A stretch of 64,000 nucleotides of DNA from Rhodoferax sp. (GCA_024235935.1 JACKLL010000001.1:310001-374000), one strand, 5' to 3'; positions 30,684 to 40,100 are shown, counted from the first letter of the stretch. The notes: a model not told the origin generated them from the letters alone. Translations and numbers: made by a program.

Positions 30684-33204
30684 CGACGGCCTCCGGCTCG
30701 GTGGCTTCGACGTCATTCCAGAAGTCACGCCGGCAAAGGCCGCGGGCGGCGCAGTAGTCGCAGGCCGAACCGGCGCCCAGCGCGGGCATGGGCGCTCCGG
30801 CCGCGATGCGCGCCATGTCGTACCGGATGGCATCCACGAGTTGGTCGCGCAAGGCGACGATTTCCGGCTGAACGAAGGCCTTGGCAGGCCCGGACTCGGC
30901 GATATGCAGGTACATCGCCTCCAGGGTGTCGTCCTCCAGCAGCGCTGCGTAGAACGCGAGCTGGCTGTCTTCCATCGGATGGCGGATCCGCTGATGGGTC
31001 TTGTCGCGCGACTCGGTCTTGTAGTCGATGACCTGGCGCACGCCACGGGACGTGCGGTCGATCCGGTCGATGCGCCCGATCAGCTTCACCTCGCCCAGCG
31101 GCATCTCGTGGCGCTCCTCGGCGGCCTGGAAACGGGAGCCCGCAGCCTCATGGCCGGACAGCCAGTGCAGGTAGGCGCTTCGCACCTGCGGCCAGGAGGC
31201 CGCAAATGGCAGAAACTCGTTTTCGGCCAGCGCCAGGTCCCGGCTGGCTTGCGCGGCCGCCGCATCGATCATGCGGATGCGCGCCGTGGCGTCGGCATCC
31301 GGGGTTTCGGCCAGCGCGTGGTGAAAATGGCTCAGCAGCATGTGCAGCCAGTTGCCGAAGTCGCGCTTGCCGAGCTCGGCGTCGAGCTCGTCGGATTCGC
31401 GCAGACCCAGCTGGCGCAAGGCGAAGAAACGATAAGGACAGCGGCGCAGGTCCTCGTAGTCACTGGCGCTCAGGCGCGCCACCGGCAGGCTGGCGGCCCT
31501 GGGCTGCGGCATGCGGCAAGCCTGAGGCAGCAATGGCCGCGCCACCCGCGGGTCGTCGGCCAGCTGCGCAAGCTGCAGCCGCAGCTGTTGCACGAATACG
31601 CTGGGCATGACCGTCTCGCCGCCATCGCTGGCACGCCACAGGATGTCGATGCACGGCGCGCCCAGCGCGTGCTGCCAGGCGTCGGCCAGCGCCTTGGCCA
31701 GCCGTTCGCGGGACGGCAATCCCAGTGCTTCGCGCTGGGCCACGGTCCAGCTGGCGGGCAGTTCGGGCGAGGCTGCCAGATGCACCTCGTCGCAGCCCGG
31801 CAGCACGACGGCCGCCGGCGCCCGGCCGAACAACTGGGACAGCGGCAGGATCACGACCTGCTCCTGCACCGGGTGCGGGGGCACGAAGCTGCCAGCCTCC
31901 AGCACCTGCGAGGTCCAGGCGGTGAACGCGCCCAGGCTGATGCGCCGCTCGACGTCGGCGAATGCCGCTTCGCCGCCATCCTGCAGGTGCAAGGCATCGA
32001 TGACTGCCTGCCCCGCAATGTCCTGCAGCATGCGCACCCACAAGCCGCTGGCCTGCAGCGCACTGCGCAGCGCGCCTAGCCAGGCCGGCAGCGACCGTGA
32101 GGCCTGCATGTCCGCACGCAGCGCATTGATACGGTCGCTGGCCACGTCGTCCGACTGCCAGCCGCCCCAGTCACGGACACCCGCCCGGCGCAGATCTGCC
32201 TCCAGCTGCGCGACGGCGCCCGGATCGAGCACGGGAGACTGCTTGGCCCAGTCGAGCACCGCGTCGGTCGAGCTGTCCCAGGCCATGGCACGCAGCAGTC
32301 CCATCAAGGCGGCGGCCGCACGGGTCGTCGACAAGGTCCAGCCGGTCTCGTCGCGCACCGCGACACCGCGCTCGGCCAGCATGGCGCGTGCGCGCCGCGT
32401 CAGCACCCGGTCCTGCGCCACCAGCGCCACCGGACTGCGACCCTGGGCCAGATGGGTCAGCACGCACGCTGCGGCCTGCTCCGCCTCGGCCTCGGGGTCG
32501 GCTGCGCGGTACAGCGCGACCACGCCTGGCTCCGAAGGCGGCTGCAGGCGCAGCTGCAGCACGCGGTCGGCCCACATTGCGCGCAAGCGCTCCTGCAGCG
32601 GATCTTCCTGCAAGCCTTCGACCAGCACCAGCAGTTCGCAACGGGCTGCGAACAAGGCATCCGTCGGGTAGGCGCTGTTCGCAGCCCAGGCTACTGCGAT
32701 GCGCCCGATGCGCGACTCCCAGTCCAGCGCCGGGACCATGGGCTGGGCATCAAGTGCCGCCAGAGTCTGCACCCCCCAGGCACTGCGCTGTGCAGGGGCC
32801 ACGCAGGCTGCACACGGCGCCACGCTCCACGCGGCCTGCATCAGCTCCCCGGCCAGATCGTCCTGCTGGCCCCGCATGCCGACGCGCGCGAGCAAGGCCT
32901 GTGCCGTCACGATGTCGCGCGCCACATCGTGGCGCATGTCGTCCTGCGCCGGCACGAAGCCTGCCAGGCTGCGGGCCCAGTTCATCGTGGTCTCGAAGCG
33001 TGGCACGAAGCCGGCCGTCCCGCCGCCGGCAGCAGCGGACACCCGCGCCCAGGCACTGCGGGCCATTCCGATGAGTTGCACATACGGGAGCAACACGACC
33101 ACGCCGGCCGGATGCACCCCCCGCTGCACGACCTCCTCGCGCAGCTGGCGCATTGCCCCATCCCACTGGCGCAGGGTGTGATGGTTTTTCGCTATCTCAT
33201 CCAT
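30676..33204 (-). CDS. AddB-like PD-(D/E)XK nuclease with probable iron-sulfur cluster
   Basis: An 842-residue partner of the AddA-like helicase. The C-terminal nuclease carries IDRIDRTSRGVRQVIDYKTE (Asp and DYK of the active site) and QLAFYAALL. The first Cys of a 4Fe-4S site is in DLRRCPYRFFALRQL, and three more are in CDYCAARGLC near the end, the arrangement known from AddB. The N-terminal two thirds look like the inactivated helicase of AddB. The start is ATG 33204. Proteobacteria often use RecBCD instead, so this pair is probably the main end-processing enzyme here; I cannot exclude RecBCD elsewhere. Confidence 0.88.
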   Translation of the reverse strand: MDEIAKNHHTLRQWDGAMRQLREEVVQRGVHPAGVVVLLPYVQLIGMARSAWARVSAAAGGGTAGFVPRFETTMNWARSLAGFVPAQDDMRHDVARDIVTAQALLARVGMRGQQDDLAGELMQAAWSVAPCAACVAPAQRSAWGVQTLAALDAQPMVPALDWESRIGRIAVAWAANSAYPTDALFAARCELLVLVEGLQEDPLQERLRAMWADRVLQLRLQPPSEPGVVALYRAADPEAEAEQAAACVLTHLAQGRSPVALVAQDRVLTRRARAMLAERGVAVRDETGWTLSTTRAAAALMGLLRAMAWDSSTDAVLDWAKQSPVLDPGAVAQLEADLRRAGVRDWGGWQSDDVASDRINALRADMQASRSLPAWLGALRSALQASGLWVRMLQDIAGQAVIDALHLQDGGEAAFADVERRISLGAFTAWTSQVLEAGSFVPPHPVQEQVVILPLSQLFGRAPAAVVLPGCDEVHLAASPELPASWTVAQREALGLPSRERLAKALADAWQHALGAPCIDILWRASDGGETVMPSVFVQQLRLQLAQLADDPRVARPLLPQACRMPQPRAASLPVARLSASDYEDLRRCPYRFFALRQLGLRESDELDAELGKRDFGNWLHMLLSHFHHALAETPDADATARIRMIDAAAAQASRDLALAENEFLPFAASWPQVRSAYLHWLSGHEAAGSRFQAAEERHEMPLGEVKLIGRIDRIDRTSRGVRQVIDYKTESRDKTHQRIRHPMEDSQLAFYAALLEDDTLEAMYLHIAESGPAKAFVQPEIVALRDQLVDAIRYDMARIAAGAPMPALGAGSACDYCAARGLCRRDFWNDVEATEPEAVDG

Positions 33205-33287
33205 TGCATGGCGCGCATGGGCAAAGGGGGTTGGTTTCTGTCACAATTTCCCCACTTTACCTGTACCCACAGAACCAAGGAACCGCC

Positions 33288-33620
33288 ATGGCAAACGAAC
33301 TCATCAAACACGTATCCGACGCATCGTTCAGTGATGACGTGCTGAAATCATCGCAGCCAGTGCTGGTGGACTACTGGGCCGAATGGTGCGGTCCCTGCAA
33401 GATGATTGCACCCATCCTCGACGAAGTCGCGACCGGCTATGAAGGCAAGCTGCAGGTCGCCAAGATGAATGTCGACGAGAACCGCGACATCCCCGCCAAG
33501 TTCGGCATCCGCGGCATTCCGACGCTGATGATCTTCAAGGACGGCCAACTGGCAGCGACCAAGGTCGGCGCCATGAGCAAGTCGCAGCTGACGGCCTTCA
33601 TCGACCAGCAACTGGCCTGA
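33288..33620 (+). CDS. trxA: Thioredoxin 1
   Basis: A 110-residue cytoplasmic disulfide reductase. The active site WCGPC has Cys34 and Cys37, and the cis-Pro loop is GIRGIPTLMIF. ATG 33288 follows AAGGAACC. The frame is open upstream, but the family starts here. It lies ahead of rho, an order conserved in beta- and gammaproteobacteria, and is divergent from the AddB-like gene with 83 bp between. Confidence 0.98.
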   Translation: MANELIKHVSDASFSDDVLKSSQPVLVDYWAEWCGPCKMIAPILDEVATGYEGKLQVAKMNVDENRDIPAKFGIRGIPTLMIFKDGQLAATKVGAMSKSQLTAFIDQQLA

Positions 33621-33628
33621 TTTCCCCG

Positions 33629-33647
33629 GGGCGCCCGCGTGGCGCCC
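33629..33647 (+). terminator. Hairpin after trxA without T tract
   Basis: A perfect 7-bp stem GGGCGCC / GGCGCCC with a CGCGT loop begins 9 bp after the trxA stop. It lacks the T run of a full intrinsic terminator, so it may only slow polymerase or protect the mRNA end. Confidence 0.45.
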
Positions 33648-33663
33648 TCGCTGCAATCGCGGG

Positions 33664-33691
33664 TTGCAGCGCCATATTTTCCTGTCATAAT
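33664..33691 (+). promoter_or_regulatory. Probable sigma-70 promoter of rho
   Basis: TTGCAG at 33664-33669 and CATAAT at 33686-33691 are 16 bp apart. The predicted start near 33,698 gives rho a leader of about 135 bases. Confidence 0.4.
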
Positions 33692-33762
33692 CCAACGGAA
33701 TCGCCGTTTCGCAATCCGAACCGGCTCGAGTTCCAGGTTTGGAACCACTGGTCGGGGCCACC

Positions 33763-33832
33763 CTCTTGCCCCTGCTTGTCCCCCCCCGGTTTTCGTTCGC
33801 GTCTATCTTCTCAATCCCTGTCGGGTAACTCC
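33763..33832 (+). promoter_or_regulatory. C-rich, G-poor leader segment before rho (possible rut site)
   Basis: The last 70 bases before the rho start are strongly pyrimidine rich, with a run of eight C at 33780-33787 and repeated TC steps, and little scope for pairing. Such segments load Rho; rho mRNA of other bacteria is controlled this way by its own product. Confidence 0.4.
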
Positions 33833-35095
33833 ATGCATTTAAACGAACTCAAGGCACTGCACGTGTCTGAAGTCCTCAAGCAGGCTGAAGAGCTTGAAAT
33901 TGAAAACACGGGCCGCATGCGCAAGCAGGAGCTGATGTTTGCGATCATCAAGAAGCGCGCCCGTACCGGGGAGCAGATCATCGCCGACGGCGTGCTGGAG
34001 ATACTGCCCGACGGATTCGGCTTCCTGCGCAGCCCGGACACCAGCTACACCGCCAGCACCGACGACATTTATATCAGCCCGAGCCAGGTACGCCGTTTCA
34101 ACCTGCATACCGGCGACATGATCGAGGGCGAGGTCCGTACCCCCAAGGATGGAGAACGCTACTTCGCGCTGAACAAGCTCGACAAGGTCAATGGTGGCGG
34201 CCCGGAGGAAAACAAGCACAAGGTGATGTTCGAGAACCTCACACCGCTGTTTCCCAAGGAGCAGATGAAGCTCGAGCGCGACACCAAGAGCGAAGAGAAC
34301 GTCACGGCGCGCGTGATCGACATCATCGCGCCGATCGGCAAGGGGCAGCGCGCATTGCTGGTGGCACCGCCCAAGAGCGGCAAGACGGTGATGATGCAGC
34401 ATATCGCCCACGCGATCGCGGCCAACTATCCAGACAGCTACATGATGGTTCTGCTGGTCGACGAACGGCCTGAAGAAGTCACCGAGATGCAGCGCACGGT
34501 CAAGGGCGAGGTCATCGCCTCGACCTTCGATGAGCCTGCTGCGCGCCATGTGCACGTGGCCGAGATGGTGATCGAACGCGCCAAGCGGCTGGTCGAACTC
34601 AAGAAGGACGTCGTGATCCTGCTCGACTCGATCACGCGTCTGGCCCGGGCCTACAACAACGTCGTTCCCTCCAGCGGCAAGGTGCTGACCGGCGGTGTCG
34701 ACTCCAATGCCCTGCAGCGGCCCAAGCGCTTCCTGGGTGCGGCACGCAACGTCGAGGAAGGCGGCTCGCTGACCATCATCGCCACCGCGCTGATCGATAC
34801 CGGCAGCCGCATGGACGAGGTGATCTTCGAAGAGTTCAAGGGCACCGGCAACTCCGAAATCCACCTGGACCGTCGCCTGTACGAGAAGCGCGTGTTCCCG
34901 TCGATCCAGCTCAACCGCAGCGGCACGCGGCGCGAGGAACTGCTGCTGGCGCCCGAGATTCTGCAAAAGACCCGCATCCTGCGCCAGTTCCTGTACAACA
35001 TGGACGAGATCGAGTCGATGGAACTGGTGCTCAAGCAGATGCGGGCCACCAAGACCAACAACGAATTCTTCGACCAGATGCGTCGGGGCGGCTGA
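33833..35095 (+). CDS. rho: Transcription termination factor Rho
   Basis: A 420-residue hexameric RNA helicase. The N-terminal RNA-binding domain spans residues 1-130 (MHLNELKALHVSEVLKQAEE; cold-shock-like ILPDGFGFLRSPDTSYTASTDDIYIS). Walker A is PPKSGKT (Gly183, Lys184, Thr185), Walker B is VVILLDSITRLARAYN, and the Q-loop region is SSGKVLTGGVDSNALQRPKRF. It lacks the long insertion seen in actinobacterial Rho. ATG 33833 is the family start. rpmE follows after 127 bp. Confidence 0.98.
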   Translation: MHLNELKALHVSEVLKQAEELEIENTGRMRKQELMFAIIKKRARTGEQIIADGVLEILPDGFGFLRSPDTSYTASTDDIYISPSQVRRFNLHTGDMIEGEVRTPKDGERYFALNKLDKVNGGGPEENKHKVMFENLTPLFPKEQMKLERDTKSEENVTARVIDIIAPIGKGQRALLVAPPKSGKTVMMQHIAHAIAANYPDSYMMVLLVDERPEEVTEMQRTVKGEVIASTFDEPAARHVHVAEMVIERAKRLVELKKDVVILLDSITRLARAYNNVVPSSGKVLTGGVDSNALQRPKRFLGAARNVEEGGSLTIIATALIDTGSRMDEVIFEEFKGTGNSEIHLDRRLYEKRVFPSIQLNRSGTRREELLLAPEILQKTRILRQFLYNMDEIESMELVLKQMRATKTNNEFFDQMRRGG

Positions 35096-35100
35096 GATCC

Positions 35101-35129
35101 TGGGCAATCTCCAGGAACCATGCCATAAT
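35101..35129 (+). promoter_or_regulatory. Possible promoter of rpmE
   Basis: TGGGCA at 35101-35106 and CATAAT at 35124-35129 are 17 bp apart, 94 bp before the rpmE start. A small TCCTGG/CCAGGA hairpin overlaps the -35. Confidence 0.3.
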
Positions 35130-35222
35130 CGCAGGCTTTACGCGATAAGTACGCTTGAAACATGCTTCGTGCAAGGGTTTGCACGATTTCAGGCGCGGCT
35201 GGCGCAATTGAAGGACACACCC

Positions 35223-35480
35223 ATGAAATCCGGAATTCACCCCAACTACCGCGAAGTCTGCTTCCAGGACCTGTCGAACGACTTCAAATTCGTCACCCGC
35301 TCATGTGTCAATACCAAGGACATGATCAAGATGGAAGACGGACGCGAACTCCCCTTGTACAAACTGGAGACCTCCAGCGAGTCGCACCCGTTCTACACCG
35401 GCACGCAGAAATCGGTGGACAACATGGGTGGCCGCGTGGAGCGCTTCCGCAATCGCTTCGGCAAGACCGCTGTCAAGTAA
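35223..35480 (+). CDS. rpmE2: 50S ribosomal protein L31, type B
   Basis: An 85-residue ribosomal protein starting MKSGIHPNYREVCFQDLSNDF, with the type B core SHPFYTGTQKSVDNMGGRVERFRNRF. It lacks the CxxC pair of zinc-binding L31, so it belongs to the zinc-independent form. ATG 35223 is chosen by alignment memory and the CACACCC leader. The position after rho is normal for Burkholderiales. Confidence 0.95.
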   Translation: MKSGIHPNYREVCFQDLSNDFKFVTRSCVNTKDMIKMEDGRELPLYKLETSSESHPFYTGTQKSVDNMGGRVERFRNRFGKTAVK

Positions 35481-35499
35481 ACACGATCGCGCCTCGCAC

Positions 35500-35538
35500 A
35501 AGGGCAGCCCGGGCAACCGCGCTGCCCTTCTTGCCTTT
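35500..35538 (+). terminator. Intrinsic terminator after rpmE2
   Basis: A 9-bp stem AAGGGCAGC / GCTGCCCTT (35500-35508 with 35521-35529) is followed by CTTGCCTTT, 19 bp past the stop codon. The T tract is broken, so termination may be partial. Confidence 0.55.
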
Positions 35539-35582
35539 GGGGACCACCCCACGCGCAAACGACACCTCTCCGTGACGCCCCC

Positions 35583-37295
35583 GTGAATCACCCCAGTCCC
35601 GCCATCGTTGCCCAGGGCGCGGTGCGCCGCCTGCCCAGGCTGGCCCTGTTGCTGCTGTGCGCCGCGTACGTGATTCCGGGCCTGGTCGGACGCGAACCCT
35701 GGCGCAGCGCCGACATGGCCACCTTCGGCTACATGCTGGACATGGCTCAGGGAATGACCAGTTGGCTCGACCCGCAGATGCTGGGCATGCGGCCCACGGC
35801 GGACGGCCTGCTGCCCTACTGGATCGGCGCCCTCGCCGTGCAATGGGGCCCGGCATGGACATCGCCGGTACTACTGGTGCGCATTCCGTTTGCGCTGATG
35901 CTGATCCTGACGCTGGTCGCAACCTGGTACGCGGTCTACGGCCTGGCGCAGAATCCGCGGGCGCAGCCCGTGGCATTCGCTTTCGGCGGCGAAGCCAATC
36001 CGGTCGACTATGCCCGCGCCATCGGCGATGGCGGCCTGCTGGCCATGATTGCCTGCCTGGGCCTGGCGCAGTTGTCGCACGAGGTCACGACCCACCTGGC
36101 GCAACTGTGTTTCGCCGCACTGACCTTCTATGGCGTCACCACCATCGGCTATCGAATGCTGGCCCCCTTGGCCGCTCTGACCATCGGCATGACGGGCCTG
36201 GTCCTGAGTGCGGCACCATCGCTGGCCATGCTGTTCGGCGCCGGCGCGGCGCTATTGCACCTGCTCGCCGCCGACCCCGCCACGGGCGGTCGGCGCAAGG
36301 CGCTGCGCGCCGCCGGCATCCTGGCACTGATCACGTTGCTGGCGGCAGCGTTGGCCTCTGCCCTGGATCTGTGGCATTGGCGCATCCTGTTGCCGCAGGA
36401 TGCCAGCGGCAAGGACTGGCGCAGCCTGGCGCGGCTGTTCCTGTGGTTCACATGGCCGGCCTGGCCACTTGTCCTGCTGACGCTGTGGCGCTGGCGTCGC
36501 CAGCTTCTGAGCACACGCATCAGCCTGCACCTGACGCTTCCGCTGTGGTTCGCAGCAATTGCGATCTTCTCGGCCCTCACCACCAAGCCGGCAGATCGCG
36601 CACTGCTGCTGGCATTGCCGCCGCTGGCCGCGCTGGCGGCATTCGCGCTGCCGACCTTGCAGCGCAGCGTATCTGCACTGATCGACTGGTTCACGCTGCT
36701 GTTCTTCACCGGCTGCGGCATCGTCATCTGGGTGATCTGGATCGCGATGCAGACCGGCGTACCGCGCCAGGCCGCCATCAATGTATTCAAGCAGGCGCCG
36801 GACTTCCACGCCGACTTTTCGCTGCCGGTGTTCCTGATTGCCTTGCTGGCCTCCATGGTCTGGGGCTGGCTGGTCAAGTGGCGCGTCGGGCGCCACCAGG
36901 CAGCCATCTGGAAGAGCCTGGTCCTGCCCGCGGGTGGCGCCACACTGTGCTGGCTGCTGCTGATGACCTTGTGGATGCCGCTGCTGGACTTCGTCCGCAG
37001 CAATACGGTGGTCGCCGCAAAGGTGGCCTCACTGATACGCCCCCAGCAATGCCTGCAGGCCTCGCACAACATCGAGCGCGACCAGGTGGCCGCACTGCGC
37101 TACCACGGCGACATCCAGGTCGAGGCGGCCCGACCGGCATCCAGTTGCCCCTGGCTGATCGCCGACGCCGACCTTCAGGCGGCCAGCGGCGACGTACCGG
37201 ATCCCACGCTCTGGGAGCCGCAGGCCGCGATACGGCGCTCCTCCGGCAAAGGAGACGACATGCTGCTGTACCGGCGTATCAAGCCGCAGCCTTGA
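35583..37295 (+). CDS. Large membrane protein of the ArnT/PMT glycosyltransferase type
   Basis: A 570-residue protein starting at GTG 35583. About 11-12 hydrophobic helices run from residue 20 to 475, followed by a soluble C-terminal domain of about 95 residues. The first periplasmic loop GLVGREPWRSADMATFGYML resembles the REPW/D region where polyprenyl-phosphate-sugar-dependent transferases of the ArnT/GT-C group keep a catalytic Asp. I infer transfer of a lipid-linked sugar to an envelope acceptor; neither sugar nor acceptor can be told. Its last 17 bases overlap the convergent phoR gene. Confidence 0.75.
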   Translation: MNHPSPAIVAQGAVRRLPRLALLLLCAAYVIPGLVGREPWRSADMATFGYMLDMAQGMTSWLDPQMLGMRPTADGLLPYWIGALAVQWGPAWTSPVLLVRIPFALMLILTLVATWYAVYGLAQNPRAQPVAFAFGGEANPVDYARAIGDGGLLAMIACLGLAQLSHEVTTHLAQLCFAALTFYGVTTIGYRMLAPLAALTIGMTGLVLSAAPSLAMLFGAGAALLHLLAADPATGGRRKALRAAGILALITLLAAALASALDLWHWRILLPQDASGKDWRSLARLFLWFTWPAWPLVLLTLWRWRRQLLSTRISLHLTLPLWFAAIAIFSALTTKPADRALLLALPPLAALAAFALPTLQRSVSALIDWFTLLFFTGCGIVIWVIWIAMQTGVPRQAAINVFKQAPDFHADFSLPVFLIALLASMVWGWLVKWRVGRHQAAIWKSLVLPAGGATLCWLLLMTLWMPLLDFVRSNTVVAAKVASLIRPQQCLQASHNIERDQVAALRYHGDIQVEAARPASSCPWLIADADLQAASGDVPDPTLWEPQAAIRRSSGKGDDMLLYRRIKPQP

Positions 37296-38622
37296 GGGAC
37301 TGCACTGCGCGCACCCGGTTGGCCGGCAGGGTGATCGCAAAACACGACCCGTGGCCGGGCGTGCTGTCGATCGTCAGGCTGCCCGCATGGCGCTGGGCGA
37401 CATGCTTGACGATGGCCAGGCCCAGGCCGGTCCCGCCGGTTTCACGCGAACGGCTGCGGTCGATGCGGTAGAAGCGTTCGGTCAGCCGCGGCAGGTGTTC
37501 GGGTGCAATGCCAGGCCCGGTATCGGTCACCGAGAACTCGCCGTTGCCGTCCTCCAGCACCCGCCAGCGCACCACCACCTTGCCGCCGGTGGGTGTGTAG
37601 CGAATCGCGTTGTTCACCAGGTTGGCCATCGCGCTGTGCAACTCCACCGGAGAGCCGGCGATCTCGCTGTCGCCGGTGATCTCCACCTGCAGGTTGTGCC
37701 CCATCTCGCTCATCAGCATCGAAAGCTCCCGGCCCTCCTCTTCACATTGTGCGATCAGGCCCCGCACATCGATCCATTCATCCGTTCGTGGCGGCGGGCT
37801 GCCTTCGAGCCGGGACAGCGTCAGCAGGTCGCGTACCAGGGACTGCATGCGTTCGGCCTGCTGCGACATCAACGACAGGTAGCGCTGGCGCTCGGACGCA
37901 TCCAGCGGCAGATTCTGCATGGTCTCGACAAAGCCGCCCAGCACGGTCAATGGCGTACGGATCTCGTGCGAGACATTGGCGACGAAATCCCGCCGCATCG
38001 CGTCGGCCTGTTCAAGCGCCGTCACGTCACGCGACATCATCAGCGCCCGGCCCTCGCCATAGGGATGCAGATGCACCGACAGGCGCACCGGGCGGCTGCT
38101 GCTGCTGCCCGGCCCCGGCATCACGACATCGTGCGTGAAATCGCCGGCCGCCTGGTAGGCGGCAAAGGCCGGATCACGCACCAGGTTGCCGATCAGCTGC
38201 AGCACATCGCGCCGTGCATCGAAGCCGAAATGCTCCGCCGCGGTCTGGTTGCACCATTCAATGCGGCCTTCGGCATCGAGCAGCACCACGCCGTTGGGCG
38301 ATGCCTGGATGGCGGACAAAAACTCCTGCAGCCGGGCGTCGCTGTCACGCAGCAATCGGTCACGGTCGCGCAGCAGTCGCCGCACACGGTCGGTGATCTC
38401 GCCCCAATAGCCGGGGATCCGTGGCGGCGAGCCCGTGTCGCCGGTGCGCAGCCAGCGGCGCAGCTTGTGGCCACGGCGCAGATCGATCATCAGCCACACC
38501 CAGCTGGCACCGACAATGCCGGCGATCAGGCCCTGCATGTAGGTGGCCGACGGCCACAGCATGTAGCCAACGACGGCGCCCAGCAGCTGGAACAGGAAAA
38601 GGCGAAAAACGCGCCGAAGCAT
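37279..38622 (-). CDS. phoR: Phosphate regulon sensor histidine kinase PhoR
   Basis: A 447-residue inner-membrane kinase. Two short hydrophobic segments (residues 5-48) have almost no periplasmic loop, as in PhoR, followed by a PAS domain (about 95-200). The phosphoacceptor is His219 in VSHEIRTPL; the ATP site has NAIRYTP, DTGPGIAPEHLP and GTGLGLAIVKH. It phosphorylates PhoB when Pst/PhoU signal low phosphate. It is the last gene of the run and begins 25 bp after phoB. Confidence 0.95.
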   Translation of the reverse strand: MLRRVFRLFLFQLLGAVVGYMLWPSATYMQGLIAGIVGASWVWLMIDLRRGHKLRRWLRTGDTGSPPRIPGYWGEITDRVRRLLRDRDRLLRDSDARLQEFLSAIQASPNGVVLLDAEGRIEWCNQTAAEHFGFDARRDVLQLIGNLVRDPAFAAYQAAGDFTHDVVMPGPGSSSSRPVRLSVHLHPYGEGRALMMSRDVTALEQADAMRRDFVANVSHEIRTPLTVLGGFVETMQNLPLDASERQRYLSLMSQQAERMQSLVRDLLTLSRLEGSPPPRTDEWIDVRGLIAQCEEEGRELSMLMSEMGHNLQVEITGDSEIAGSPVELHSAMANLVNNAIRYTPTGGKVVVRWRVLEDGNGEFSVTDTGPGIAPEHLPRLTERFYRIDRSRSRETGGTGLGLAIVKHVAQRHAGSLTIDSTPGHGSCFAITLPANRVRAVQSLKAAA

Positions 38623-38647
38623 CAGCCGATGGTGAAGCCTTGGGGCT

Positions 38648-39352
38648 TCAGTTTGGCTGCGGCTGGGTCAGCGCAGTGAGGCGGTAACCCACACCACGGA
38701 CCGTCTCGACCATCACGCCGGCCTCGCCCAGCGCCTCACGCAGGCGCTTGACATGCACGTCGACGGTACGCTCCTCGATATAGACATGGTCACCCCAGAC
38801 CTTGTCGAGCAGCTGGCCGCGGCTATGCACCCGTTCGGCGTGCTTCATCAGGTAGTGCAGCAACTTGTATTCGGTCGGGCCGAGCTTGAGCAGCCGGTCT
38901 TCGAACGTGACCCGGTGGGTTGCCGCGTCCAGATGCAGGCTGCCAATAGTCACGCTGTCGGCCACCTGCTCCGGTGCGCGCCGGCGCAGCACCGCACGGA
39001 TGCGCGCGAGCAGCTCCTGGGTGGAGAACGGCTTGGTGATGTAGTCGTCGGCACCGGCATCCAGACCGGCCACCTTGTCCGGCTCGTCGCCCCGCGCCGT
39101 GATCATCAGAATCGGCACCGGCTTGATGCGCGGGTCGGCGCGCCATTTGCGCGCCAGCGCAACACCGCTTTGCCCGGGCAGCATCCAGTCCAGCAGAATC
39201 GCATCCGGCAGCACCTCGTTGATCTCGCGCTGCGCACCTTCGCCGTCCGCCACCCAGATCGGCTGAAAACCGTTGTGGCGCAGATTCACGGCGATCAGTT
39301 CGGCGATCGCCGGCTCGTCCTCCACAACCAGAATGCGCGGCAACTTTCTCAT
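38648..39352 (-). CDS. phoB: Phosphate regulon response regulator PhoB
   Basis: A 234-residue OmpR-type regulator. The receiver domain has the acidic pair Glu11-Asp12, phosphorylation site Asp55 (ILLDWMLPG) and Lys in ITKPFS. The winged-helix DNA-binding domain covers about residues 130-230 (LLHYLMKHAERVHSRGQLLD, RTVDVHVKRLREAL). It should bind the Pho boxes described at 44.0, 48.9 and 51.8 kb. It lies 21 bp after phoU. Confidence 0.97.
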   Translation of the reverse strand: MRKLPRILVVEDEPAIAELIAVNLRHNGFQPIWVADGEGAQREINEVLPDAILLDWMLPGQSGVALARKWRADPRIKPVPILMITARGDEPDKVAGLDAGADDYITKPFSTQELLARIRAVLRRRAPEQVADSVTIGSLHLDAATHRVTFEDRLLKLGPTEYKLLHYLMKHAERVHSRGQLLDKVWGDHVYIEERTVDVHVKRLREALGEAGVMVETVRGVGYRLTALTQPQPN

Positions 39353-39373
39353 GTCATGTCTTTCCGGGAATAC

Positions 39374-40075
39374 TCATCGAATGACGGATTCGATCTGCGC
39401 CAGCGGCGTATGGCGCACGTCCTCGCCCTTGACGATATAGATCGTGAATTCGGCGATATTCTTGGCATGGTCGCCGATGCGCTCGATCGCCTTGGCCAGG
39501 AACAGCAGGTCCAGGCTGGGGGAAATCGTGCGCGGGTCTTCCATCATGTAGGTGATCAGCTTGCGCACGAAGCCGTCGAACTCGCGGTCGATGGCGTTGT
39601 CTTCCTTCAGGATGGTCAGCGCAATGTTGGCGTCCAGGCGCGCAAACGCGTCGAGCGACTTGCGCAGCAGCGATGACGCCAGGTCCGCCGCCACACGCAG
39701 GTCAGACGCCGGCAAGGCGCGCGACGCGCCGCTCTCGATGATGGACTTGACCATGCGGGCGATCTTGTCGGCCTCGTCGCCGGCCCGCTCCAGATTGGCC
39801 GTGGCCTTGGAGATGGCGATCAGCAGGCGCAGGTCGCGTGCCGTGGGCTGGCGCCGGGCAATGATCGACGACAGGTCATGGTCGATCTCTACCTCCATCG
39901 CATTGACCTGCGACTCGGTCGCCGTCACCTGGTCCGCCAGCTCCACGCTGAACTGGGACAGAGCCTGCACGGCGGTGCGGATCTGCGCCTCGACCAGACC
40001 GCCCATTTTCATGACCCGGTTCGAGACCCCGGTCAACTCGCTGTCGAATTGGCTCGATAAATGTTTGTCGCTCAT
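39374..40075 (-). CDS. phoU: Phosphate signalling protein PhoU
   Basis: A 233-residue cytoplasmic protein made of two three-helix bundles that bind metal (the E/DxxxD pattern in VEIDHDLSSIIARRQPTARDLR and FDGFVRKLITYMMEDPRTI). It links the Pst transporter to PhoR and keeps the regulon off when phosphate is plentiful. It lies 25 bp after pstB. Confidence 0.97.
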   Translation of the reverse strand: MSDKHLSSQFDSELTGVSNRVMKMGGLVEAQIRTAVQALSQFSVELADQVTATESQVNAMEVEIDHDLSSIIARRQPTARDLRLLIAISKATANLERAGDEADKIARMVKSIIESGASRALPASDLRVAADLASSLLRKSLDAFARLDANIALTILKEDNAIDREFDGFVRKLITYMMEDPRTISPSLDLLFLAKAIERIGDHAKNIAEFTIYIVKGEDVRHTPLAQIESVIR

Positions 40076-40100
40076 GTCAGCTCCCTGGTGTGCTGGTGGT

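Noticed and set aside
33235..33262. CTGTCAC upstream of trxA as a Pho box
   Set aside because: The second half-site four bases later is absent (TCCCCAC).
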